Shown here in pieces: positions 8,625 through 16,665 of a stretch of DNA of 31,007 nt (positions are counted from its first letter, which is position 1; the number at the start of each line of letters is the position of its first letter). Origin of the DNA: Microbacterium sp. Lineage in GTDB: Bacteria > Actinomycetota > Actinomycetes > Actinomycetales > Microbacteriaceae. Location: assembly GCA_003524435.1 (NCBI GenBank), contig DQHP01000098.1, positions 1 to 31,007 of the forward strand, written 5' to 3'. The position numbers were made by a program, and so were the translations under genes. A model generated the notes under the pieces. That model saw nothing but the letters and a program-made list of their open reading frames with translations. It searched no databases and was not told the origin of the DNA.

Positions 8625-9709
8625 CAACCCCGTTCGTCGACGTCGTGATCGCGTGTCATGATCTGACTCGTCCGATCGAACGCGCTGTGGGCTCGGTGCT
8701 CGCCAGTGATAGATCTCGGGATCTGACCAGGGTGACCGTTGTCGCGCACGGCCAGCCTGGCGCGGAGCTTACTGATCGTTTGAAAGATCTCGCTGGGTCC
8801 TGGCGTGTTATCGAACACGCAGACGGTATACGGAGCCCGGCAGGTCCTTTTAATAGGGGCCTCGCGCAGGCGACTGCGGAGTATTGCGCGGTGATGGGCT
8901 CAGACGACTATCTTGAGCCGGGCGCTATCGAGGCATGGATCGATCGAGCTCGTGAGAGCAAAGCTGACATGATCGTTGCCCCGATGAAAATTGCCGGTCA
9001 ACCGGTCATGCTCAACCCGCTCCCGCGGGTGCGGCGCACGACCAAGTTGGATGCGGCTCGTGACCGTATGCTTTACCGCACCGCGCCCCTTGGGCTCATG
9101 CGTACCGAGACGGTGCGGCGGCTCGAGCTACAACTGAGTGAAGGAATGCCGACTGGCGAGGACATCGAGTTTGGTGTTCGGTTATTCACCGAGGCCGAAC
9201 GAGTCGATTTCCCCTTCCAAGCACCGTGTTACGTGATCGGCACGGACGCGCAGCAGCGAACTTCACACACAGCACTCGATGTCGCGGCGACGCTTGCACC
9301 ATTGGCACACCTGCTTGATGGAAGTGTTCCGACCCGCCTGTCGGCATCGCACCGCCGTGCACTCGCGATCAAGTTCATCCGCGTGAGTGTGCTCGGTGCA
9401 GTCCGCGCGCGCCCAGTGGCGAAACACTGGACCGCGAATGACGTTGCGACGCTGAAAGCGATGCTGAACCGACTTGTGGAGCTCAGCCCTGGAGCGCTGG
9501 CGCCGCTGTCTCGCCAGGAGAGGGAACTCACAGATGCCATTCTGAGCGCAACGACGGCGACCGACATTGTTGATGGACTTGCTCGTTCGAACGCGATGAC
9601 GACACGCGCACAGAGACTCCTTCCACGTAGCTGGGGCTCATGGCTCGATCGTGAGTCAGTGCTACGTAGATACCTCGTCCACGCCTTCCGAGAACGGAGC
9701 CTAGGGTGA
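8621..9709 (+). CDS. Glycosyltransferase family 2, paralogue A
   Basis: This 362-residue GT-A type protein starts directly with VDVVIACHDLTRPIERAV, has GIRSPAGPFNRGLA (69-82) where other GT2 enzymes have the ARNxGL block, and VMGSDD (91-96) as the acidic metal-binding motif. MPTGED (176-181) probably carries the general base. The last 160 residues or so are mostly helical and not recognisable. It is clearly a paralogue of the gene at 12103, sharing PIERAV, RSPAGPFN, MGSDD, APLG and PTGED in the same order. It overlaps its upstream neighbour by ATGA and its downstream neighbour by GTGA. Substrates are unknown. It probably adds one residue of a wall-polymer repeat in the cytoplasm. Confidence 0.87.
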   Translation: MTTPFVDVVIACHDLTRPIERAVGSVLASDRSRDLTRVTVVAHGQPGAELTDRLKDLAGSWRVIEHADGIRSPAGPFNRGLAQATAEYCAVMGSDDYLEPGAIEAWIDRARESKADMIVAPMKIAGQPVMLNPLPRVRRTTKLDAARDRMLYRTAPLGLMRTETVRRLELQLSEGMPTGEDIEFGVRLFTEAERVDFPFQAPCYVIGTDAQQRTSHTALDVAATLAPLAHLLDGSVPTRLSASHRRALAIKFIRVSVLGAVRARPVAKHWTANDVATLKAMLNRLVELSPGALAPLSRQERELTDAILSATTATDIVDGLARSNAMTTRAQRLLPRSWGSWLDRESVLRRYLVHAFRERSLG

Positions 9710-10848
9710 CTGTCCCTCGCATGTTGATCATCTCGTTTTCTCCTATAGCGTCAGATGCTCGAGTGCTGAAACAAGTGCGCGGATTCGCGGACGACTATGC
9801 GGTCACCACCTGCGGCTTCGGCCCGTCACCGGATCCGAGAGTGGAACACATCGAGCTTGAAGCCGCTCAACCGGGCCGACTTCGACGGTTTATGGACGAG
9901 GGCCTCGTCCGTCTCGGATGGTTCCGTCTTGCGTACTGGGCGGGACCGACTGTGCGCGCTGCGCGATCCGCTTTGACCGCACGACGGTTTGATGTCGTGA
10001 TCGCAAACGATCTCGATACGGCGGGTCTTGCGGTAGCGAAGTTCGGAGGTGCCAGTGTGCACTGTGATCTGCACGAGTACTGGCCGCAGCTTCACGGTGA
10101 GAACGCTAAGTGGATGGCACATCGATCGAAGCTGTACAGCTGGATGCTCCGCACCTATGTCCGAAGCGCAGCGTCCGTAACGACCGTGAGTTCTCGCATC
10201 GCTGAGGAGTATCAGCGTGTGCATGGTGTCCACACCCGCGTAGTAACAAATGCCTCACCGCAGCGTGACCTGCCCGTCGGTGCGGTGTCGAGTCCGCTGC
10301 GCTTGGTCTACAGCGGAGCGGGCGATGGCGAGCGAGGGTTGGAATCTCTCGTTGAAGCGGCGGCCCGCACGACCACCGATGTCCATCTTGACCTTTATCT
10401 CGTCTCAGCGACTCGCGAGTATCTCGATGGCTTGCAAAAGCTTATCGACGACGAGAGCGCGCCGGCTCGAATCTGTGAACCGTTGCCGTACAACGCACTT
10501 GTGCCGAAGCTCAATACCTATGACGTGGGCGTGTACCAACCCAAGCCCATCAATTTAAATCACGCGTATGCGCTACCCAATAAGGTATTCGACTTCGTGC
10601 AGGCGCGACTTGCACTGGTGATCGGCCCTGCAGAGGAGATGGCGAGTGTCGTGCACGAGCATGGCATCGGCGTCGTAACTGAGGACTTCAGCACGCACTC
10701 TCTGCGGCTGTCCTTCGACGCGCTCACTGCGAAAGACGTGCACCGTTACAAGGAAGCCTCAGATAAAGCCACGCACGCGCTGTCGGCTGAAGTGCAACAA
10801 GCAGGGTGGGAGCGCGCAGTAGACGCGATTGCTGGAGTACGCCGATGA
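9706..10848 (+). CDS. GT-B glycosyltransferase (GT4-like)
   Basis: This 380-residue protein has the general GT-B layout. An N-terminal half begins MLIISFSPIASDARVLKQVR and includes LHEYWPQL, followed by TTVSSRIAEEY in the linker region. A C-terminal donor half contains YALPNKVFDFVQARLALVI, the usual position of the nucleotide-sugar site. This is a common style of cell-surface polysaccharide glycosyltransferase. The acceptor and donor cannot be read. The GTG start overlaps the upstream stop (GTGA), and its own TGA overlaps the next start (ATGA). In the second copy of the repeated module downstream, its place is taken by the 2-epimerase gene, which has the same fold but a different function. 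Confidence 0.84.
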   Translation: MTVPRMLIISFSPIASDARVLKQVRGFADDYAVTTCGFGPSPDPRVEHIELEAAQPGRLRRFMDEGLVRLGWFRLAYWAGPTVRAARSALTARRFDVVIANDLDTAGLAVAKFGGASVHCDLHEYWPQLHGENAKWMAHRSKLYSWMLRTYVRSAASVTTVSSRIAEEYQRVHGVHTRVVTNASPQRDLPVGAVSSPLRLVYSGAGDGERGLESLVEAAARTTTDVHLDLYLVSATREYLDGLQKLIDDESAPARICEPLPYNALVPKLNTYDVGVYQPKPINLNHAYALPNKVFDFVQARLALVIGPAEEMASVVHEHGIGVVTEDFSTHSLRLSFDALTAKDVHRYKEASDKATHALSAEVQQAGWERAVDAIAGVRR

Positions 10849-12113
10849 CCGCGGCGTCGCGTGTGATTAACGCAGCGCTCACCCCAGCTCGAGGTGCATG
10901 GCGTTTCGTGCTTGCGCATCGCGTCCGTTTACCGGAGTTCGCCAACCGATGGATCGACGCGATCGCCGAGAACCCGACGAGTCTCTTAGGCCGTCTCGCC
11001 GGTCATACACTTTGGACATATGACGAGAGCGAAGTGCCAGCGGCCGTGCGGGCACCGCTCTCGCAGCCCTCGGCCTACATCGGACCGGTTAACTACTCGG
11101 CTCAAGCATCCCAATGGGCGCGTGCTCTGAAAAGCCGAAGCATCGATGCGGTCAATGTCGCGATCGAAGTCCCCGGCGGGTATTCGTTCCCCTCTGACGC
11201 CATTGTGCCTCCCGCGGTCTATGAGATGTCGGAGCGATGGCAAGATGACGCGTTCGAACGCGCAGCGCAATTTAGCCATGTGCTCATCGAGGCTGAACGG
11301 TCGTTGTTTGGACGCAAGTTTGACCGCGACCTCCACCGAGAGGTTCAGGCGCTCCAAGATCGCGGCGTCGCCGTTGCGATGATCGCCCATGGGACCGATG
11401 TGCGACTGCCGGGCCGGCACGCTGAGCTCTCCGCGCTGTCACCGTATCGAGATAAGGACTGGTATTTCGGGAAGGAAGCGCGTGACGCGGCGCGAAACGT
11501 TGAGCTACTCGCGACTCTTGACGTGCCCGTCTTCGTCTCAACTCCCGATCTGATCGATTTCGTGCCGAATGCCTCTTGGTGTCCGGTGGTCATTGACCCT
11601 ACGACCTGGGAACGCGTCGAACATGTTGAACGGACAGGGCCGCTGCGAGTCGTGCACGCGCCCACGAATCCGCGTATTAAGGGCACCCACTTGATCGAGC
11701 CAGTGCTCGAGCGGCTACAAAGTGAGGGCGTCATCGAATACCGCCGGATAACCGGTGTGCCGCACAGTGAGATGCCCGGGGTATTCGCCGAGACCGATAT
11801 CGTTCTGGATCAGTTCAGGCTTGGCTCTTATGGTGTTGCGGCATGCGAAGCGATGGCATCCGGATGCGTGACGATCGGTCACCTCGATTCCTGGGTGCGC
11901 GACCGGGTTAAGGCTGAGACTGGCCATCACGCACCGCTCGTGGAAGCCTCGCCTGACACGCTCGAGGCGACATTGCGCGTACTCGCTGCCGACGAGTACC
12001 AGCGCGGAGATGTTGCGCAACGTTCACGAGCTTTCGTACGTGAGGTCCATGACGGCCGACTCAGCGCAGAGATTCTGTCCAAAAACTGGATCGGAGCGCG
12101 AGATGGTACGTGA
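10845..12113 (+). CDS. Uncharacterised GT-B-like glycosyltransferase, paralogue A
   Basis: This 422-residue protein has no strong match to a family I can name, but it has a GT-B look. It contains AHGTDVR (181-187), VPVFVSTPDL (227-236), NPRIKGTHL (275-283) and LGSYGVAACEAMASG (326-340). The last corresponds in position and style to the acidic nucleotide-sugar-binding block of GT4 enzymes. It is a clear paralogue of the gene at 14272, with these motifs conserved in order. The start is the ATG at 10845, because it gives an ATGA overlap with the upstream gene; an upstream in-frame start would extend into that gene. Its end overlaps the next gene by 11 bp. The role is inferred to be a sugar-transfer step. 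Confidence 0.78.
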   Translation: MTAASRVINAALTPARGAWRFVLAHRVRLPEFANRWIDAIAENPTSLLGRLAGHTLWTYDESEVPAAVRAPLSQPSAYIGPVNYSAQASQWARALKSRSIDAVNVAIEVPGGYSFPSDAIVPPAVYEMSERWQDDAFERAAQFSHVLIEAERSLFGRKFDRDLHREVQALQDRGVAVAMIAHGTDVRLPGRHAELSALSPYRDKDWYFGKEARDAARNVELLATLDVPVFVSTPDLIDFVPNASWCPVVIDPTTWERVEHVERTGPLRVVHAPTNPRIKGTHLIEPVLERLQSEGVIEYRRITGVPHSEMPGVFAETDIVLDQFRLGSYGVAACEAMASGCVTIGHLDSWVRDRVKAETGHHAPLVEASPDTLEATLRVLAADEYQRGDVAQRSRAFVREVHDGRLSAEILSKNWIGARDGT

Positions 12114-13158
12114 GGTCGATGTCATCATTGCCGTTCATGATGCGGCACGGCCGATAGAGCGTGCCGTTGCATCAGTATTGACCTCTGCATCGGTTCATCG
12201 CGCTATTGTGGTCTGCCACGACCTTGAAGCGGTGCAGATCAGACAACGACTTGGTGTGCTCGCCGACGATGTCCGGGTGACGATTCTCGAGTTCAGAGAT
12301 GGCGTCCGGAGCCCTGCAGGGCCCTTTAACCATGGACTTGCACACTCTGAAGCCGCGTACGTCGCGGTTATGGGGTCAGACGACACCGTCACAGACGGAG
12401 CGTTCGACGCGTGGGTAGCTGCGGCGGTCGATAGCGCAGCGCACATGGTCATTGCGCCGATCCGTCTCGCCGGGGGATCACGCGTGCCTACCCCGCCGAC
12501 GCAGCGACGTCGCGGGTTGCAGGGCGCTCGTGATCGGCTCGCATTTCGGGCTGCGCCGCTTGGAATCATTTCACGCGAGCGCTTCGGAACGCTCCGCTTC
12601 ACAGAAGGAGTCCCCACCGGCGAGGACCTCGCATACTCGACGCACATTTGGTTCTCAGATGCCGTTATCGTTCGTGCCGAAGCACCTGCGTATTACGTGA
12701 TCCACGACGACAACGTCCGTGTGACCTTTAGCCGCCGCCCGGTCAGTGAAGATATTCGCGCTGTCGGACAGCTTTTGGATCTCGAAGAGACGCATGCGCT
12801 CTCTGCGAGAGATCGTCGTGCCCTCGCGGTGAAGCTGTGGCGTGTCAATCTCTTCGGAGCAGTCCACTATCGCGCGGGGCGATGGGGTCAAGGCGATCGC
12901 GTCGCAGCGGCTCAGCTTGCTCAACGGATTTCTGATTTCTCACCCGAAAGCATTGCGGTGCTCTCGCGAGCGGAAGGACGGCTTCGTACCGCGATACTGG
13001 ACTCCACGTCGCCGGACACACGCGTCGATGAACTCTCGCAGCAGCGTCGCCGCTTCTTGAGCGTGGGGGCGCTGGTGCCGGTGCGCCTGAGCGCACTGTT
13101 TGCGCATGATGCACCGCTGCGGTTTAGCGCTGCGACCTGGTTGGCTGGTCGAAGCTAA
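12103..13158 (+). CDS. Glycosyltransferase family 2, paralogue B
   Basis: This 351-residue protein is the second copy of the GT2 gene found at 8621. It opens EVDVIIAVHDAARPIERAV, has GVRSPAGPFNHGLA (67-80), VMGSDD (89-94) and VPTGED before the helical C-terminal part. The ATG at 12103 lies inside the end of the upstream gene, an 11-bp overlap, and I chose it because the family motif begins immediately after it. Upstream in-frame starts would add residues translated from the neighbour. It is probably the last gene of the long coupled chain, since a spacer of 28 nt with its own -10-like hexamer follows. Donor and acceptor are unknown. Confidence 0.86.
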   Translation: MVREVDVIIAVHDAARPIERAVASVLTSASVHRAIVVCHDLEAVQIRQRLGVLADDVRVTILEFRDGVRSPAGPFNHGLAHSEAAYVAVMGSDDTVTDGAFDAWVAAAVDSAAHMVIAPIRLAGGSRVPTPPTQRRRGLQGARDRLAFRAAPLGIISRERFGTLRFTEGVPTGEDLAYSTHIWFSDAVIVRAEAPAYYVIHDDNVRVTFSRRPVSEDIRAVGQLLDLEETHALSARDRRALAVKLWRVNLFGAVHYRAGRWGQGDRVAAAQLAQRISDFSPESIAVLSRAEGRLRTAILDSTSPDTRVDELSQQRRRFLSVGALVPVRLSALFAHDAPLRFSAATWLAGRS

Positions 13159-13172
13159 ACAGGCGCAAGCCC

Positions 13173-13178
13173 TACACT
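13173..13178 (+). promoter_or_regulatory. -10-like hexamer TACACT before the 2-epimerase gene
   Basis: The hexamer ends 8 nt before the GTG at 13187 and no Shine-Dalgarno site is present, so the epimerase may have a leaderless transcript of its own, although the gene also lies in line with the upstream operon. The -35 region is weak. Confidence 0.4.
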
Positions 13179-13186
13179 GGGGTCTC

Positions 13187-14266
13187 GTGAAGATCGTCAG
13201 CGTCGTGGGCGCTCGCCCCCAGTTCGTCAAGCTCGCTCCCATCCATAAAGCAGCCAAATCTGCCGGTGTCGAGCATGTCATTGTTCACACCGGTCAGCAT
13301 TACGATCCGCTGCTTTCGGATGTGTTCTTCGAGGACCTCGGCATCGGTGCGCCGGACGTGCACCTGGGTGTGGGAAGCGGAAGCCACGGAGTGCAGACCG
13401 GAAGCATGCTGGCCGCGCTTGACGCAGTATTCGAGGAGCATCGCCCGGACTGGGTTCTTGTGTATGGCGACACAAACTCGACGGTTGCAGCGGCGCTGAG
13501 CGCGGTGAAAATGCACATCCCCGTCGCTCATCTCGAAGCAGGTCTGCGCAGCTTTAACCGCCGGATGCCCGAGGAGCACAACCGTGTGATGACAGATCAC
13601 GCCGCTGACCTCTTGCTCGCACCGACTCAGGTGGCAGTAGAGCATCTGGCGGTTGAAGGACTCGCCGAGCGCACCGTGCTTGTCGGCGACGTTATGACCG
13701 ATGTTCTTTATGAAGTTCGCGATGAAGTGGGATCTCGTCCGTCTGCGCTTCTCGAAGAACTCGGGCTTGAAGCGGGTAGCTTCTATATCGCAACGATCCA
13801 CCGTGCTGAGAACACGGATGATCCTGCTCGACTTCGTGAAGTCTCAGGTGCCCTTGGGGGTCTCGACAAGCCGGTCGTGCTGCTGGCACACCCGCGTGTG
13901 ATCGCGAAAGCCGCGGAACACGGTATTGACCTCGCTCAGGGCTCGCTCGTTCCACATGCACCGCTTGCGTACCCAGAACTCATTGCGGCGGCACTCGCGT
14001 CGGCTGGTGTCGTTACTGATTCCGGAGGATTGCAGAAAGAAGCATTCTTGCTGCGCGTGCCATGCACTACGGTCCGCACTGAAACGGAGTGGGTCGAAAC
14101 CATTGAACTCGGCTGGAACGTGCTGGCAAACAGCGCGGATGAGATCGCCGCGGGAGTGACAAGGCCGCGGCCGGCCGATACTGAGGTTGCTCCGTACGGC
14201 GACGGAAATGCCGCTGAACGAGTGATCAGCGTGCTCCAGGCGCAGGGACCGGCCGAAAGCCGCTGA
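13187..14266 (+). CDS. wecB: Non-hydrolysing UDP-GlcNAc 2-epimerase family (WecB/WbpI)
   Basis: This 359-residue GT-B-fold epimerase begins with KIVSVVGARPQFVKLAP. It keeps the catalytic landmarks I know from the E. coli enzyme: Asp95 in YGDTNSTVAA, Glu117 in AHLEAGLRSF, the Glu pair in RMPEEHNR (about 129-130), His205 in TIHRAENTDD, and the UDP-binding DSGGLQKEA (278-286). It inverts C2 of a UDP-2-acetamido sugar. The block TVRTETEWVE (295-304) replaces the DTTERPE-like stretch of classical WecB, which I take as a hint of a WbpI-type substrate (UDP-GlcNAc3NAcA), but this is weak. The start is the GTG at 13187, because the protein aligns from there. It has no Shine-Dalgarno site and a -10-like TACACT 8 nt upstream. 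Confidence 0.92.
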   Translation: MKIVSVVGARPQFVKLAPIHKAAKSAGVEHVIVHTGQHYDPLLSDVFFEDLGIGAPDVHLGVGSGSHGVQTGSMLAALDAVFEEHRPDWVLVYGDTNSTVAAALSAVKMHIPVAHLEAGLRSFNRRMPEEHNRVMTDHAADLLLAPTQVAVEHLAVEGLAERTVLVGDVMTDVLYEVRDEVGSRPSALLEELGLEAGSFYIATIHRAENTDDPARLREVSGALGGLDKPVVLLAHPRVIAKAAEHGIDLAQGSLVPHAPLAYPELIAAALASAGVVTDSGGLQKEAFLLRVPCTTVRTETEWVETIELGWNVLANSADEIAAGVTRPRPADTEVAPYGDGNAAERVISVLQAQGPAESR

Positions 14267-14271
14267 GCGTC

Positions 14272-15483
14272 GTGCAGGGCTTCTCCGACTTCGTCATCCG
14301 GGTTCGCAACAGCGCACCGCCGTTTGTGCGCAACGCGATTGATCGGACCATTGCCGCAGAGCGCGGACCGATCGCATGGGCGAAGGAGAAAATGCTTGTT
14401 CGCGAGGATGTTCCTGCGGTCGCCAGCCCTCGCACGGATCACGAGGTCCGACTGCTCATCACACCCATGAACTATGCCGGTCAAGGACGCGAGTGGGCGC
14501 GCTCTCTCGATGCCGCTGAAGTCGAGGCGGTAAATCTCGCAGTCCTGACCGCCCGGACGTTCCATTCAACCGCAGACACGTCGGTATCAGCGGCAGTTTT
14601 CGCTGCTTCACGTGAATGGCGCTCGAAACAACGCGAAGCGTTGCCGTTGTTCACGCATGTGATGATCGAATCATTCACCTCGCCGCTGGGCCGGGGGACA
14701 GGCGATGTCGTGCGTGATGACGTCGCCTGGCTGAAGACGAGAAATGTACGCGTCGCGTTGCTGTGTCATGGCACCGACGTTCGTCACCCGAACGAACATA
14801 TAGCCACGCATCCGTTCTCGCCGTTTCTCGACCTGAGCGCTTCCTCACTGGAGAGAGCCGAGAGGTCGGCCTCCACCAATGCTCGTATCGCTGCGGACAG
14901 CGGTGTGCCGGTTTTCGTATCCACACCTGATCTTCTCGTTGACGTGCCGAATGCACGGTGGCTTCCGGTAGTCGTCGAACCGGACCGCTGGGCATCCACA
15001 AGAGGAGTAGACGCGGCTGTTCCCGTTGTAATGCACATGCCAAGCTCCGGTCCGATCAAAGGGACTGCACATGCCGACCGTGCAGCGGAGATCCTCGTCG
15101 GCGAAGGCATCATCGAGTACAGACGACTCCAGGATGTGCCCGCTGAGCGAGTGCCGGGTCACGTGGGTGATGCAGACGTCGTTATTGATCAGTTGTTGTT
15201 GGGTAGCTACGGCGTTGCTGCCTGCGAGGCGCTCGCAGCGGGTCGTGTGGTTGTAGGGAACGTTGACGACGCGGTACGGGAGCACGTGCGCTCCGTGACC
15301 GGCCTAGAGGTCCCCATCGTCCAGGCAGATCCGGAGTCGCTGGTAGATGTCCTGCGAGGACTCGCCGCTGATCCGGTGCAGCGTAAGCGCATCGCTGCAC
15401 GTGGGCCAGAGTTCGTCTCGCAAATCCATTCCGGAGTGCGCACACGTGCGGTTCTCGCGGACTATCTCGATACGGCAGGCTGA
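14272..15483 (+). CDS. Uncharacterised GT-B-like glycosyltransferase, paralogue B
   Basis: This 403-residue protein is the second copy of the gene at 10845. It has CHGTDVR (165-171), GVPVFVSTPDL (211-221), SSGPIKGTAH (258-267), IIEYRRLQDVP (280-290) and LGSYGVAACEALAAG (310-324). Its first 55 residues differ from paralogue A and are shorter. The GTG at 14272 lies 5 nt after the epimerase stop, so the two genes are probably cotranscribed. The gene ends tail-to-tail with the acyltransferase gene, overlapping it by 22 bp, so transcription from the two sides collides here. The sequence points to a GT-B fold. Substrates are not known. Confidence 0.78.
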   Translation: MQGFSDFVIRVRNSAPPFVRNAIDRTIAAERGPIAWAKEKMLVREDVPAVASPRTDHEVRLLITPMNYAGQGREWARSLDAAEVEAVNLAVLTARTFHSTADTSVSAAVFAASREWRSKQREALPLFTHVMIESFTSPLGRGTGDVVRDDVAWLKTRNVRVALLCHGTDVRHPNEHIATHPFSPFLDLSASSLERAERSASTNARIAADSGVPVFVSTPDLLVDVPNARWLPVVVEPDRWASTRGVDAAVPVVMHMPSSGPIKGTAHADRAAEILVGEGIIEYRRLQDVPAERVPGHVGDADVVIDQLLLGSYGVAACEALAAGRVVVGNVDDAVREHVRSVTGLEVPIVQADPESLVDVLRGLAADPVQRKRIAARGPEFVSQIHSGVRTRAVLADYLDTAG

Positions 15484-16601
15484 TCGGCGCTTCGCCGTGC
15501 AAGACGGCGATCTTGCCATGCGCGCATCCGCTTTTCCATCGGGCGCTCGACGAAGTGATGCAGCGCCCACGCAGCAAATATCGCGAGAGCCAGAAGAATC
15601 ACGCCCCACAACATCGTCTGCCAATACGACCCGTGTCTCGGGCCGATGAATTCCATCAGGGCATACATGAGGGTCGCGTGGATCAGGTAGAACGCGAATG
15701 ACCACTCGCCGAGGGCGACGAGAGGACGCCATGTGAGGATTCCACGTTTGCCTTCGGTATCTTTCGTCGCGGCTGCCGCAATCATCAAAGCGCAGAGCAG
15801 CGCGACAACCTCGGCGGTGAAGAATCCAGGTAGCCCGATCTGCGCGCGAGCGGCAAGCGCAACGAAAAGAAGCCATCCGATAAGAGCCGCTGTCGGCACA
15901 ACGATGGGAAGCTGCAGACGCCACCCTTGACGGTAGGCCCAGGCAAGAAGCATCCCGAGCACGAAAGATGGCAGGTGCATTACTGGCTCAGGGATACGCG
16001 CAAAGCCGGAATCAGGCCACACGAGTATTGTTACTCGCAGAATGAACGCGACGACCACGACAAGGACGCAACCGATGAGCGCGCCGCGTGCTCGAAGGCG
16101 AAGCATCGAGCGCACTATCGCGGGATGCAGTGCATAAAAGAATGCTTCGACGGTCAGCGTCCACGCCGCGGGGTTGCCAGAGAAGAGAATCGACGGTGCG
16201 AGCCACCAGCCTTGAATGACAAGCACGCTCAGGAAGAGAACACCGGCGTCCAGTGGCTTGATCCACCACTGACCCTCGGGAACAACGAGCCGATAAAACA
16301 CCGGGATCGCGATCAACAGCGTCAGCAAATGTAGCGGATAGATACGTGCGAAACGGCGCCAGTAGAAGGCTTTCACCGGCGTCGTGCGTCGCCACGACCA
16401 GGTGAGCACGAACCCTGACAGGACGAAGAAGAAGGTGACTCCAAGGTACCCGTCGACGGCGAGCCATTCAAACCATCCGGGGAAAGTCACGATATTGCGC
16501 AGATGGAAAAGAAAGACACCGAATGCGGCGAACCAGCGCAGGCTTGTTAACGAGTCCAAACGGATGCCGGCACGCGCGGTGGAGTCGGAAGAAGGTGGCA
16601 C
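15462..16601 (-). CDS. Acyltransferase family 3 (OafA-like O-acetyltransferase)
   Basis: This 379-residue integral membrane protein has about ten hydrophobic helices. It shows the family hallmark R-x10-H near the N-terminus (Arg22 to His33, in SLRWFAAFGVFLFHLRN), GVTFFFVLSGFVLTWSW, and FYWRRFARIYPLH just after. These enzymes pass acyl groups, often acetyl, onto extracytoplasmic sugars, so it probably O-acetylates the wall polymer. I chose the GTG at 16601 because family homology starts right after it and a TAGGCT hexamer lies 7 nt upstream. The frame stays open to 16871 but that part is antisense to the dehydrogenase gene and looks non-biological. The charged Arg-rich C-terminus is cytoplasmic by inference. 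Confidence 0.9.
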   Translation of the reverse strand: MPPSSDSTARAGIRLDSLTSLRWFAAFGVFLFHLRNIVTFPGWFEWLAVDGYLGVTFFFVLSGFVLTWSWRRTTPVKAFYWRRFARIYPLHLLTLLIAIPVFYRLVVPEGQWWIKPLDAGVLFLSVLVIQGWWLAPSILFSGNPAAWTLTVEAFFYALHPAIVRSMLRLRARGALIGCVLVVVVAFILRVTILVWPDSGFARIPEPVMHLPSFVLGMLLAWAYRQGWRLQLPIVVPTAALIGWLLFVALAARAQIGLPGFFTAEVVALLCALMIAAAATKDTEGKRGILTWRPLVALGEWSFAFYLIHATLMYALMEFIGPRHGSYWQTMLWGVILLALAIFAAWALHHFVERPMEKRMRAWQDRRLARRSADQPAVSR

Positions 16602-16608
16602 GCAGGCG

Positions 16609-16614
16609 AGCCTA
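16609..16614 (-). promoter_or_regulatory. -10-like hexamer TAGGCT before the acyltransferase gene
   Basis: On the minus strand the hexamer ends 7 nt before the GTG at 16601, which supports that start and a leaderless transcript. No clear -35 is seen. Confidence 0.42.
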
Positions 16615-16652
16615 CGCGATCGCGTACGGCACTCGTACGGCAATACCCGTTC

Positions 16653-16658
16653 TAGAAT
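16653..16658 (+). promoter_or_regulatory. -10-like hexamer TAGAAT before the UDP-sugar dehydrogenase gene
   Basis: The hexamer ends 7 nt before the ATG at 16666. With the divergent hexamer at 16609-16614 it shares a 64-bp region between two genes, so the two promoters probably compete or are co-regulated. The -35 is weak. Confidence 0.55.
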
Positions 16659-16665
16659 TAGAACC

